A stretch of 64,000 nucleotides of DNA from Sacculina carcini (taxonomy: Eukaryota > Arthropoda > Thecostraca > Sacculinidae). The notes beneath the pieces were generated by a model, which was not told the DNA's origin, made no database searches, and saw only the letters and a list, made by a program, of their open reading frames with translations. Both the position numbers and the translations under genes were made by a program. Below are positions 11,671 to 21,880 of the stretch, piece by piece. The stretch lies in contig OU696595.1 of the NCBI GenBank assembly GCA_916048095.2, positions 3,109,795-3,173,794 of the forward strand, given 5' to 3'. Position 1 is the stretch's first letter. Each line of letters opens with the position of its first letter.

Positions 11671-14403
11671 TCCTTCGTGTGTAGTAATTCAGAAGTGTAA
11701 CACTATCAAAACAATGAAACCTTCTGTCATCTCTATAATTCCAGATTTATGCGTCCGCTAAAACAGCATATCCATATATTTGGCATTACATTATATTGCA
11801 ACCCATATCCTTATGCAACTTAAGCTTATGCACCTTGAAATTAAACTAATTAAATTACAGATATATTCAGTAGTTTACCTTGGTCCCAGTAGTATTTTAC
11901 CCACCCGTCATGCGGAACAATTCATGTGTAAATATTGTGGACAATTATGCCTTTCTATTCAGTTTAATGTAGCATTAATTAACTGTACGCAATAAAACCA
12001 CACCATCCATGCTTGGAGCTAATATGATGCATTTTTTATTGTGATTCGGCTTCAGTGATATTAAATCAGTGTATATTCCTGTGTAATCGCAAGTGCACAT
12101 AATAGATGTCAAATTGGCAATATTCCTTTTGACTTTACACCGCCGTAACTTCCTTTAGGTACACTTTGGAAAAAAACATAGTGTATTGCTAGCACTAAAA
12201 CCCGCCCGTTGTGCGGAGCAATTAATAAAATGAAATTCGTATTTAATTTATTAAAAAAATGGCAAATTAAAAAGGAAAAATGTAAACTCATAATTTTTTA
12301 TAATCAATTGGAGTCTAAATTTAATTATTTTTATTTCAATTTTGACAAAATAGTTTCCCCAGCATTATACAGAAAAACACACAAAAACAAGCACACACAC
12401 ACATATATATATACTAGCAATAAAACCCGCCCGATGTGCGGAACAATTCATAAAAATATTGCAAATTAAAAATAAATAAGGCAAACTCATGAAAACCTTA
12501 ATCAATTAAAAAGTCTAAATTTCATTATTTTTAATTTTATTTTGACAAAATATTTTCACTCAGCCCGCCTCATATTTAAACCCGCCCGACGTGAGGAATA
12601 ATTCAGAACTCGAACACCATCCGTTCTGGTTCTTGAAGTCAAATCCATTAGTTTTGTATATGAATTCATTCTACACGGTGAAATTGAACGTTTTATTGCT
12701 TCCCGCGGGACATTTTATTTCATAAAAATGAGCCATCGCTTCGTTTGCGTTTGAAGCCCCTGATCATTGAACCAGCGAACCATGAACCAGCGCAATTATG
12801 TCACCTCATATTCAAGCATACATACACAGACAGACAGATAATTTCTTCTTTATGTATATATATAGCATTAAAACCGCATTAAAACCCGCCCGTTGTGCGG
12901 AACAATTCATAACATGAAATTCATATTCAATTCATAAAAAAATATGGAAAAATAAAAATGAAATAGGGTACACTCATTAAAATATTATTCAATTGAAAAT
13001 TATAAATTTAATTATTTTTATTTCGACAAAATATTTCCCCTCAGTCCGCCTGAGTCATTTTTAAACCCGCCCGTCGTGCTGAATAATTCAGAATTCGAAC
13101 ACGATCTGTTCTGCATCTTGAAGTCAAATCCATTGGTTTTGTTTATGGATTAATTCTACAGGGAAAATTGAACGTTCTATTGTCTATAGTTGCTGCCCGC
13201 GGAGCATTTTTATTTATAAAAAAATACCTTTTTTTAAATGAACCATTTGAAAAAAATGAACTAAAAAATGGAAACACTTTTTTAAACCCGCCCGTCGTGC
13301 GGAACAATTCATACAATAAAATTCATATTTGAAGTCAAATCCATTGGTTTTGTGTATGGATTAATTCTACAGGGAAAATTGAACGTTCTATTGTCTATAG
13401 TTGCTGCCCGTGGAACATTTTTACTTTTTAAAAAAATTACCTTTTTTAAATGAACCATTTGAAAAAATGATCTAAAAACACTTTTTTAAACCCATCCGTC
13501 GTGCGGAACAATTCATACAATAAAATTCATATCAAATCCATAAAATATAATGAATACAATATGAAAACCAAAAAATGTAACCTATAAATATCTTAACCAA
13601 TAGAAAAGTCTAAATGTGAATATTTTTGTTCTTATTTTGACAAATATTATCCCTCAACTCGCCTGATATATAAATCTGCCCGTCGTGTGGTATAATTCAG
13701 AACACAAACACGAAACAAACAATGAAAGATGATGAAATCTTTTCATCAGAATGTTTCCAAACTATATTTATTACTTATCATCATTCCCCAATATCATTTG
13801 CTCAAGTACTATTTCGCTTTTACCGCTATAATATTTATTGTTAAAATTTATATATTTTCCGCTATCATTAAAACCCAATATAACCTGAGTCAAACCTACC
13901 CAACCCAGCCCAACCATTCAATATTGACCGCTCTCAGCCTAGTCTGAGGTGATTTAACTTATTAGTTTGTGATCACAAAATATACTGATGCGAAAATAAT
14001 TTGTAATCAGAAGACTGAGATTATCTACCCCAGGGGTCCCAAACACGCGGCCCACCAATACTTTTCTCTCAACCCGCCAATATAGTATCGGGACCAAACT
14101 GTAATGCAGCTACATTCACATTTGTTGCATAATGCGATATAATTATACACCATTATCATATTATCTCATAATTCCCGGTTAATGCTTCCACTAATGCATC
14201 ATATTCATACAGTTGTTATTTTTTGGATTACACCGATATTACAGCCCTTGATATTACAGCCGATATTATATTATGCAATCTATATTCTGCTACGTATTAT
14301 TCCCAATACATATATCATCAGATCGCAAAATATATTTAAAGGTTCACATCATTCTCCAAAATCACTTGCTTAAGAGCTATTCTAATTTTATCGCTAGAAG
14401 ATT

Positions 14404-14408
14404 TACTG
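14404..14408. repeat. LTR retrotransposon target-site duplication, left
   Basis: TACTG, matching 18,778-18,782. The homologous position in the right palindrome arm (24,242-24,246) holds a single uninterrupted copy, i.e. the empty site. Confidence 0.9.
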
Positions 14409-14679
14409 TGTGGCAGCGTGGCTGCGTTTGTTTGGCGCATTATCGTTGAGTACAGTGAATGTATGTGTGTATGTGTGTGTGTGCGGGTGTTGTGTGGTCA
14501 AGGTCGTGTAAAGGTCACGGTGTGTGCGTGTGCGTACGCTGCTTGGTCATTAGTTAGTACGCTGGACTTATGTGGTTGTGTGAGTGAGTGAGTCTGTGCG
14601 TAACCGTGGTTGTGGCAGGTGTGTCCGCCTGGGAGTGCATTGGCGTATTGTTATATTTTTTTCTTCTGCCGTTGTTACA
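14409..14679 (+). repeat. 5' LTR (271 bp)
   Basis: Begins TGTGGCAGCG and ends GTTGTTACA, giving the canonical TG...CA ends. It is nearly identical to 18,505-18,777 and contains a TG-rich stretch that varies by one dinucleotide between the LTRs. Confidence 0.92.
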
Positions 14680-14705
14680 AGCTATTTCGGCTCTATTTTT
14701 TTGTC

Positions 14706-15485
14706 ATGCAAGCTGCCGTCGGCCCCAAGTCCGAGGCGATGAGCGTTGCGGCTGCCGGCAGCCCACTGGCGAACCAATCGGCATTTGACGCACGTCTAGT
14801 ACCAGAATTTAACGGCGATGGTGACGTGGTTGAGTGGCTGACACGTGCCGAGATGTTGTGTCAGATGCGAGGAGTGTCTACTGTTGCCGTGCTGCCGCTG
14901 CGGCTCACCGGGGGGGCTTTTGCAGTTTGGTCTGAGATGCCAGCCGATTGCCGCGGCAGCCTGGATGCAGTCAAGTCGCATCTGTATGCTGCTTTTGCGC
15001 TAGACAGATTTGCGGCATACGACGCTTTTTCCGGGCGACGGTTGCGCACTGGCGAATCAGTGGATGTTTTTCTGGCAGAGCTGCGTCGCCTGTCCACACT
15101 GTTTGGTGGGGTGCCAGAAGGCACGCTGACTTGCGCTTTTGTGTCCGGCCTTCCCGATAGCGTTCGCCAAACTATTCGAGCTGGATCCAGAGCCGAAGAC
15201 CTGGCTCTGGCGGACGTAGTCTGTCGTGCTCGCGCCGTTCTCAGCGACGAGCGCATGAACGCCGCTGCTGCAGTCGCTACTCCTGCCTTAGCACGTCCGT
15301 GTGGTCGGCCTGCACATGCGCCGGTGCAGACAACAGGGGCTTTGCAGGACCGTCCGCGTGCTGGTGGCTCCCGGCCTCGACGTCGCTGCTGGACTTGCGG
15401 TAGTACAAGACACATGGCATATGCTTGTCCGGGAAACGGCAGCGGAGGGGCCGCGTCAGCACCTGCATCCTCTCCGCGACATTGA
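14706..15485 (+). CDS. gag: Gag: retrotransposon capsid with CCHC zinc knuckle
   Basis: Structural Gag of the LTR retrotransposon, expected to assemble cytoplasmic particles and package element RNA. I take the first ATG after the 5' LTR (14,706), giving 259 residues; the frame is open further upstream into the LTR but without a better ATG. Residues about 20-150 form a typical retrotransposon gag capsid region (FNGDGDVVEWLTRAEML, AVWSEMP, AYDAFSGRRLRTGESVDVFLAELRRL). A basic Arg-rich tail and one zinc knuckle, CWTCGSTRHMAYAC (C-x2-C-x4-H-x4-C, residues about 228-241), bind RNA. The frame is intact. Its last 55 bases overlap pol in the -1 frame, so a Gag-Pol fusion probably forms by frameshifting at 15,431-15,437. 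Confidence 0.9.
   Translation: MQAAVGPKSEAMSVAAAGSPLANQSAFDARLVPEFNGDGDVVEWLTRAEMLCQMRGVSTVAVLPLRLTGGAFAVWSEMPADCRGSLDAVKSHLYAAFALDRFAAYDAFSGRRLRTGESVDVFLAELRRLSTLFGGVPEGTLTCAFVSGLPDSVRQTIRAGSRAEDLALADVVCRARAVLSDERMNAAAAVATPALARPCGRPAHAPVQTTGALQDRPRAGGSRPRRRCWTCGSTRHMAYACPGNGSGGAASAPASSPRH
15431..15477 (+). promoter_or_regulatory. Predicted -1 ribosomal frameshift signal (gag-pol)
   Basis: GGGAAAC at 15,431-15,437 is phased as G GGA AAC in the gag frame, the X XXY YYZ pattern of -1 slippery sites. Slippage yields GGG AAA CGG, exactly the pol frame. After a 4-nt spacer, GCGGAGGGG (15,442-15,450) can pair over 9 bp, including one G-U, with CCTCTCCGC (15,469-15,477) across an 18-nt loop, giving a stimulatory hairpin just before the gag stop. 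Phasing and pairing are directly visible; activity is inferred. Confidence 0.78.
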
Positions 15486-16177
15486 ACGGTGCTTTGCCGA
15501 TTGTGCAGTTAATCGTCGATGGGCGGCAGTGTCGTGTTCTGGTGGACACTGGCTGCACTGATAACATCGTACACGCTGCTTGCTGCGTCAGCTGGGAGAA
15601 ACGGCCGGTGTCACTGGCCACTCTGGGAGAAACGCGGTTCTGTTGTGAAGGTGTGGGGCGAATACGGGTATTGTCGCCACAGGGACAGACGGTGGACTTG
15701 TCAGTTTTGGTGGTGTCACGTCCTCCTCTGGGCGTTGACGTGATTCTGGGCATGCCTGGCATTCAAGCGTTGGGCGGAATTGCGGTGCGATCCCCATCCG
15801 AGGTGCGGTTTTGTGGAGCTGCAGAGCGAGCGCCCAGTGACATTAGTGTGGACGCTCCTGATTATCAGGCCGTTTTTGACCCAAAATTGCGTCGGTGGCA
15901 TGTGAAGTGGAAGTGGGCACGCGCAGATGGGCCTGGTTGTCTGCAGAACCGCACTGTGCAATACCACGTGCCCAAGTCTGCGCGGTCAGAGTACGATGCT
16001 GAATTATCATCCTGGATACAGAAGGGCTGGTTGGTGCCGCATGATACAGCCCAGCATGGGGAAGCGCGTGGTCTGGTGCCATTGATGGTTGCTCGACAGA
16101 GGGGCCGTGATCGAGTACGCCCTGTGATGGACTTTCGCGAGCTCAATGGTCATGTAAGCACGCACACCGCCGACTAA
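15431..16177 (+). pseudogene. pol: Pol part 1: aspartic protease and start of reverse transcriptase
   Basis: First third of the retrotransposon polyprotein, in the -1 frame relative to gag. The protease active site is VLVDTGCTDNIVH (DTG), with the flap/hydrophobic region continuing to VDVILGMPGIQALGG; this enzyme would mature the Gag-Pol precursor. After a linker, the N-terminal fingers of RT begin (SARSEYDAELSSWIQKGWLVPH, RDRVRPVMDFRELNGHVSTHTAD). The frame stops at TAA (16,175-16,177), but the same frame continues straight on with RT sequence, so this is a nonsense mutation inside RT and not a natural end. In the related fragment at 57.3 kb the matching position is a sense (Ala) codon, so more than one base change is implied if that state is ancestral. 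Confidence 0.88.
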
Positions 16178-17680
16178 GAGGTTTGTGCCAAACAGCTGCG
16201 TAAGTGGCGCCGTCACGGTGCCAATACAGCTGTTGTAGACCTGCGCCGGGCATACCTGCAACTGCACGTTGACCCCAAGTTGTGGGCTTACCAGACGGTG
16301 GTAGTGCGTGGACGCCGGTACTGCCTGACACGACTGGGTCTAGGACTGTGTGTGGCGCCCGCCATAATGCAGGCCGTGGTGCGCGCTGTACTGGCGCAAA
16401 ATCCTACCATGGAGAAGGCCGTACTTCCCTTCGTAGACGATTTGCTCGTAAATGAAGACCTTGTGTCAGCTGAGCAGGTGATAGCACACTTTCAGGCATT
16501 CGGGCTTGAGTCCAAGCAGCCCGAGCGGGTGTCCGCTGAATCTGGGGCTCGAATGCTCGGCCTGCGTGTGCGCTACGTGGACCACGAACTGGCATGGCAT
16601 CGGGACCAGCCGGTTGACGCGCCGCCCGCACAGCTCACACGCAGGTCGCTGTTCGCGTGGTGTGGACGTGCAGTGGCGCATGTGCCTGTGTGTGGCTGGC
16701 TGCGCCCCGCAACCGCTTGGCTCAAGCGGCGTGTCAACGCACTCACATCGGGCTGGGACGACGTCACAGAAGACCCCAAGCTGCGGCATCAGCTTTCGCA
16801 AGTAGTTGAGCGTGTGGCGCGCAGTGATCCGGCTCGAGGCCCCTGGTCGGTTAGTGGTGACTACGCCATCGTGTGGTGCGACGCCAGCTCTCTGGCCTCC
16901 GGTGTAGCCGTGGAGGTGCCTGGCCGCGGTGTAATCGAAGATGCCAGTTGGCTGCGCAAGGAAACTGACTGCGGCCATATAAACATGGCGGAACTGGACG
17001 CTGCCATTCACGGGCTCAACCTCGCCATTTCGTGGCAGATGCGCCGCATTGACTTGCGTACGGACTCGGCCACTGTGCATCGCTGGTTGAGTGACGCAGT
17101 GAGCGGCCGTGCGAGGCTGCGCACCAAGGCAAGTAACGAGATGTTGATCCGTCGGCGTGTAGATGTGGTCCGTCAGCTGGTGAATGAGTTTGATCTTCAG
17201 TTGGATGTAACTTTGGTGCGCACCGCTGCAAACAAAGGCGACGCACTGACCAGAGTGCCGCGTGAGTGGGTGACTGAGGCCACAACCGAACCGGAACATC
17301 GTGTGGTTGCGGTGGCTACTAGCTGGTCCAGGCAGCAGTTAGATGACGTGCACATCCAAGCAGGTCATCCAGGAGTACGGCGTACGCTCCATTTTGCCAA
17401 GCGTGAGATTTCTCCGCGCGTTACTCGGGCTGAGGTTCAGGCAGTAGTCGGCAGTTGCGATGTGTGCCGATCAATGGATCCCGCACCAACAAAGTGGCGG
17501 CACGGTGAACTTAGCGTGTCAGAAACCTGGTTCCGTCTTGCGATCGACATTACGCACTACGGGCGACACGATTTTTTGTCGGTGGTTGATTGCGGTCCGT
17601 CGCGCTTCTGTGTGTGGCGTCCGCTCCGCAGACCGGATGCCGCGGCCACTGTTGAGCAGTTGCAGCAGGTGTTTTTTTGA
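16178..17680 (+). pseudogene. pol: Pol part 2: reverse transcriptase, RNase H, integrase N-terminal half
   Basis: Continues in the same frame as the protease segment. RT palm: RRAYLQLHVDP, RYCLTRLGLGL, and the catalytic motif FVDD (16,430-16,441), a variant of the usual YVDD/YIDD. RNase H: catalytic acidic residues in WCDAS (Asp near 16,880), NMAELDA (Glu near 16,991), RTDSATV (Asp near 17,063) and NKGDALTR, so the active site looks complete. Integrase: the HHCC zinc-binding region is visible as HIQAGHPG and CDVC, and the first catalytic Asp is in AIDITHY (near 17,546). The frame ends at TGA (17,678-17,680) immediately after a run of seven T, while integrase continues in another frame. A one-base length change in the T-run explains this. 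Confidence 0.9.
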
Positions 17681-18440
17681 GCGTGGTGGGTGTGCTGAAC
17701 TGTTATGTGACAACGACACTGTCTTCCGCAGTCGTCATTTTGCCGTTTTCGCAGCCAGCTGGGGCGTCACTCTACGGTTTCGCGCTGCTCATGCACCGAG
17801 CGGCAATGCCATCGTGGAGCGGAACCACCGAACCATTAAAGTGCTGGCGGCTAGGAAGCAGTGCTCTATTGCCGAGGCTGTACATTTATACAACATTACA
17901 CCCCGCGAGTCGGCACTCGCGCCTGCTGCTGGCGTCTATACCTATCCGGTACGTGATTGCGTGCGTGTGGCTCAAGCAACATCAGAGATCAAGCTTCCAA
18001 GTGCAACACAGCAGGCCATTCATGATCCACAGAGCAGCGCTGCACCACCGTATCTCGCCGGCGATAAAGTGTGGGTGCGGCAGCGTGGCACACGTTGCAC
18101 TGACCTGTCGCGTGCTGGCGACGTCACCAGTATTGTTTCCGACCAAGTGGTCAATGTGGACGGTGTACCCCGTCACGTGCGTGACTTGCGGCCACGACAC
18201 AATGCCGGCGAGCCCGAAGACCCTGATCTTAATCGCGATAGAGCCGAAGACGAGGACGTAGCCCTGCTGGTGTCTCCGTGCCCACCTGTTGATGTGGCCG
18301 AAGCGTCGACGGGCTTGGACGACATTGATGGACCGCCTGCCCAAGCTCCTGCTGGCGAGTTTTGCCTGCCTTGTGTTCGTCGCAGTGAGCGTGCTCGCCG
18401 CCCGCCGGGGCGATATCGCGACTGCTTCATGTGTACGTGA
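17679..18440 (+). pseudogene. pol: Pol part 3: integrase catalytic C-terminal half and tail
   Basis: Shifted frame that resumes integrase after the T7 run at 17,672-17,678. CDNDTVF supplies the second catalytic Asp and GNAIVERNHRTIK the catalytic Glu of the D,D-35-E core. Downstream, GDKVWVRQRG and IVSDQVVNVDGVPRHVRDLRP match the GPY/F-like module usual at the end of gypsy integrases, followed by an acidic tail and a stop at 18,438-18,440. No chromodomain or envelope is seen. To join part 2 one T must be skipped (+1), so either this copy carries a homopolymer insertion or an assembly error exists; programmed +1 shifting is less likely. Confidence 0.88.
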
Positions 18441-18497
18441 ATGTCTTGTATGTAAGCTAGTTGTGCATTATGGTGGTTTGTGTGATATGTATATCAT

Positions 18498-18504
18498 GGG
18501 GAGG
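18498..18504 (+). promoter_or_regulatory. Polypurine tract before 3' LTR
   Basis: GGGGAGG directly abuts the TG start of the 3' LTR, the expected position of the plus-strand primer. It is short. Confidence 0.6.
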
Positions 18505-18777
18505 TGTGGCAGCGTGGCTGCGTTTGTTTGGCGCATTATCGTTGAGTACAGTGTATGTATGTGTGTATGTGTGTGTGTGTGCGGGTGTTGTGTGGTCAAG
18601 GTCGTGTAAAGGTCACGGTGTGTGCGTGTGCGTACGCTGCTTGGTCATTAGTTAGTACGCTGGACTTATGTGGTTGTGTGAGTGAGTGAGTCTGTGCGTA
18701 ACCGTGGTTGTGGCAGGTGTGTCCGCCTGGGAATGCATTGGCGTATTGTTATATTTTTTTCTTCTGCCGTTGTTAAA
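18505..18777 (+). repeat. 3' LTR (273 bp)
   Basis: Matches the 5' LTR except for three substitutions and one extra TG dinucleotide. Its last two bases read AA instead of CA. TACTG (18,778-18,782) follows as the right-hand target duplication. Confidence 0.92.
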
Positions 18778-19519
18778 TACTGCTAGCAAAATATGATATA
18801 CCTCGCTATCATTCAAACCCACTCTTTATAGATACATTTAATTCGCCCGTCGTGCGGAACAGTTCATAAAATATAATTAATATTCAATTCATAAAACAAT
18901 TAGTGCAAATTGAAAAAGAAAAACAAACCCACAGGAAAGTTTTAGCTAATATAAAAGTCTAAATGTAAAATTTATGTTTCAATTTAGAAAACATGTTTTT
19001 CCACAACCCGCCTCATATTTAAAGCTGCCCGTCGTGCGGAATAATTCAGAACTCAAACACGAAACAAACACAAAGAAAATTGATGAAAAACGACCAATAG
19101 AAAGGTCAAATTTGTAAATTCTTGTTTTAATTATTGACGATGTTTTTCCCTCAACGCTACTCAAATTCACACCCGTCCTTCGTGTGTGGTAATTCAGAGG
19201 TGTAACACTATCAAAACAATGAAACATCTCTATAATTCCAGATTAATGCTTCCTCTAAAACAGCATATGCATATACTTGGCATTGCATGATATTACAACC
19301 CGTATCCTTATGCAACTTAAGCGTATGCAACTTGAAATCAAACCAATTAAATTACACAGTAAAATTCAGTAGCTTACTTTGTTCCAAGTAGCATTTTATC
19401 CGCCCGTCGTGCGGAACATTTGATGTGTAAATATTGAGGACAATAAAGACTTTCTATTCAGTATAGTGTAGCATTAATTAAACTGTACGCAAAAAAACCA
19501 CACCATCCATGCTTGGAGA

Positions 19520-21065
19520 TAATATGATGCATTCTTAATTGTGATTGGACTTCAGTGAAATTTAATCGGTGTATATTCCTGTGTAATCGCAAGTGCGCAT
19601 AATAGCTGTCAAATTGGCAATATGTCCTTTTGACTTTACACCGCCGTAACTTCCTTCAGATACCCTTTGGAAAGTTACAAATTATACCGTATTGTAGAAA
19701 ACAAGATTTCTAGCACGATGGTATAATTTATTTTCATGTATAACAAATAGTTACTGGGAAATAGTAGAAAACTAAATAAATTTTAGTCGCCCGGTGTTCA
19801 AGTGTAATTTTGGATGTATTTGAGAATTTGGCCAATTTTACACGTTTTTTGTACCATTTGTGGGTATAAATTATAGCTTATATTGTAGAACACAAAATTA
19901 TCTACACATTAGTATATTCCTGTGTAATCGCAAGTGCGTAAATTGTGATTGGACCTCAGTGAAATTAAATCAGTGTATATTCATGTGTAATCGCAGGTGC
20001 GCATAATAGCTGTCAAATTAGTAACATGATATTTTGACTTTACACCCCCGTAACTTCCTTCAGATACACTTTGGAAAATAACAAATTATACCGTATTGTA
20101 GAAAACAAAATTTCTAGCACGATGGTATAATTTATTTTTATGTATAACAAATAGTTACTGAGAAATATTAGAAAAATGAATTAATTTTAGTCACCCGGTG
20201 TTCAAGTGTAATTTTGGATGTATTTGATAATTTTGCTAATTTTACACGTTTTTTGTATAATTTGTGGGTATAAATTATAGCTTATCTTGTAGAACACAAA
20301 ATTCTCTACACAGTAGTATATTCCTGTGTAATCGCAAGTGCGTAAATTGTGACTGGACTTCAGTGAAATTAAATCAGTGTATATTCATGTGTAATCGCAA
20401 GTGCGCATAATAGCTGTCAAATTAGTAATATGACATTTTGACTTTACATCGCCGTTACTTCCTTTAGATACACTTTGGAAAATTAAAAATTATACCGTAT
20501 TGTAGAAAACAAAATTTCTAGCACGATGGTATAATTTATTTTCATGTATAACAAATAGTTACTTATAAATAGTAGAAAAATGAATTAATTTTAGTCGCCC
20601 GGTGTTCAAGTGTAATTTTGGATGTATTTGAGAATTTTGCCAATTTTACACGTTTTTTTGTATCATTTGTGGGTATAAATTATAGCTTATCTTGTAGAAC
20701 ACAAAATTATCTACACAGTAGTATATTCCTGTGTAATCGCAAGTGCGCATAATAGCTGTCAAATTGGCAATATGTCCTTTTGACTTAACACCCCCGTAAC
20801 TTCCTTCAGATACACTTTGGAAAATCAAACATTATACCGTATTGTAGAAAACAAAAGTTCTAGCACGATGGTATAATTTATTTTTATGTACAACAAATAG
20901 TTACTGAGAAATAGTAGAAAAATGAATTAATTTTAGTCACCCGGTGTTCAAGTGTAATTTTGGATGTATTTGAGAACTTTGCTAATTTTACACGTTTTTT
21001 GTATAATTTGTGGGTATAAATCATAACTTTTCTTGTAGAACACAAAATTATCTACACAATAGTAT
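19520..21065 (+). repeat. Satellite S array (404/342-bp units)
   Basis: Tandem units with the phrase TTTTGACTTTACACCGCCGTAA begin near 19,628, 20,032, 20,436 and 20,778, giving spacings of 404, 404 and 342 bp. The difference is a roughly 62-bp internal segment carrying GTGTAATCGCAAGTGCG, which is duplicated in the long units. Each unit also has a fixed CACGATGGTATAATTTAT block and a GTGGGTATAAATTATA block. No coding potential. Confidence 0.8.
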
Positions 21066-21069
21066 AAGT

Positions 21070-21765
21070 TTTATACCTCTACGACTGCTGGTTTATCAGG
21101 ACTGGATAGCGGAATAATGACCAAAATATTCACGTTTTTTGTGCTAATTTTGCCTTTTTGCTTTTTTGTCATTTACACTTCACACCGCCGTAACTTTTTT
21201 TAATACACTTTGGAAAATTAAAAATTATACCGTGTTGTAGCGAACAAAATTCCCAGTATGATGGTATTATTTATTTAGATGTGTGATTATTAATTTTTGA
21301 GAAATAGAGAAAAAAGTATAGAAAATCGGACGCGTGGAGTTTAAATAAAATTTTGAATGTAGATTGAATTTTTTTCCATTTTACATGTTTTATATTTAAT
21401 TTTTGGGTATAAATTATAATTTGTTGAGTAGAACAAATAATTTTCTACACAGTGGTATAATTTGTATAGTTGTACCATTGCTGGTTTAGGAAGAGTAGTC
21501 TTCAGAAAATTGACCAAAATTTTCACATTTTTCAGGGTTCATTTTGTATTTTCACCGCTATAACTTTTTTTGGTTTCATTTTTGAAATTTAAAATTTAAT
21601 CTAAAGTGTAGACAAGAAAATGTCCAACGAGATGGTATAAATTGTTAGCGGGTAAGCCAAGTGGTGGCCAAATAATAGCTGTTAGAAAATGGACCAAGGA
21701 GGGTTGGACAGACACACAGACACACACACACACACACAGAGGATCTCTTATATATATAGATATGC
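21070..21765 (+). repeat. Satellite-related 3' terminal segment of repeat D
   Basis: Degenerate satellite-like units with TTCACCGCTATAACTTTTTT-type phrases, ending in GGACCAAGGAGGGT, a CA microsatellite, and GAGGATCTCTTATATATATAG. The same ending occurs at 46,020-46,090, 49,856-49,925 and 50,355-50,440, and inverted at 21,890-21,965, so it marks one terminus of an interspersed composite repeat. Confidence 0.65.
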
Positions 21766-21880
21766 TTATATGATTGTGTGTGAGTGTGTCATTTTGTGAG
21801 TGACCATGTCAGTATGTACATATGAGTCTGTATGCGTGTGTATGCATGCGTCTACACACACACACACACACATATATATA
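21766..21880. repeat. Centre (loop) of the giant inverted repeat
   Basis: About 115 bp of TG/CA- and TA-rich sequence separates the two arms (left arm ends near 21,760, right arm starts near 21,880). Confidence 0.7.

Larger units (their letters stand above)
4340..14400 (+). repeat. AT-rich block with recurrent near-palindromic GC motif
   Basis: The motif CCGCCCGTCGTGCGG (with TTGTG and other variants) followed by AACAATTCAT or AATAATTCAG recurs roughly every 150-250 bp, for example near 6,305, 6,425, 6,730, 7,030, 7,545, 7,715, 8,195, 9,505, 10,067, 10,560, 10,748, 12,208, 12,430, 12,890, 13,290 and 13,680. Two flavours alternate. One is followed by ATTCATAAAAT; the other is preceded by GCCTCATATTTAAACC and followed by ATTCAGAACTC. 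Twelve of the 15 bases are self-complementary. No coding sequence is supported. The block is interrupted by the MITE, retroposon and other repeats listed separately. Confidence 0.75.
14409..18777 (+). mobile_element. Young full-length Ty3/gypsy-like LTR retrotransposon
   Basis: 4,369 bp in total: 5' LTR, gag, protease-RT-RNase H-integrase, a polypurine stretch and 3' LTR, flanked by 5-bp target duplications. The PR-RT-RH-IN order is that of Ty3/gypsy elements, and no env-like frame follows integrase. The element is visibly GC-rich inside an AT-rich region. The two LTRs differ by three substitutions and one 2-bp length change, so insertion was recent. Pol is nevertheless broken by one stop and one homopolymer frameshift. 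No primer-binding site starting with TGG is visible just after the 5' LTR, which is unusual. Confidence 0.93.
12707..21760 (+). repeat. Left arm of giant inverted repeat
   Basis: Sequence from the CCCGCGGGACATT segment (12,707) to GGATCTCTTATATATA (about 21,760) reappears as its reverse complement at about 21,880-25,938. Matching landmarks are 12,707-12,845 with 25,789-25,937, 13,690-14,402 with 24,245-24,960, 18,785-18,850 with 24,170-24,240, and 19,530-19,680 with 23,575-23,730. The left arm is longer because it carries the LTR retrotransposon and extra satellite units. Confidence 0.85.

Noticed and set aside
14680-14705. Primer-binding site for the 14.4-kb LTR element
   Set aside because: No TGG-starting tRNA-complementary sequence lies near the LTR end, so none was called.
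18441-18504. env-like or additional ORF after integrase
   Set aside because: Only about 60 bp separate the integrase stop from the 3' LTR; overlapping frames are shadows.
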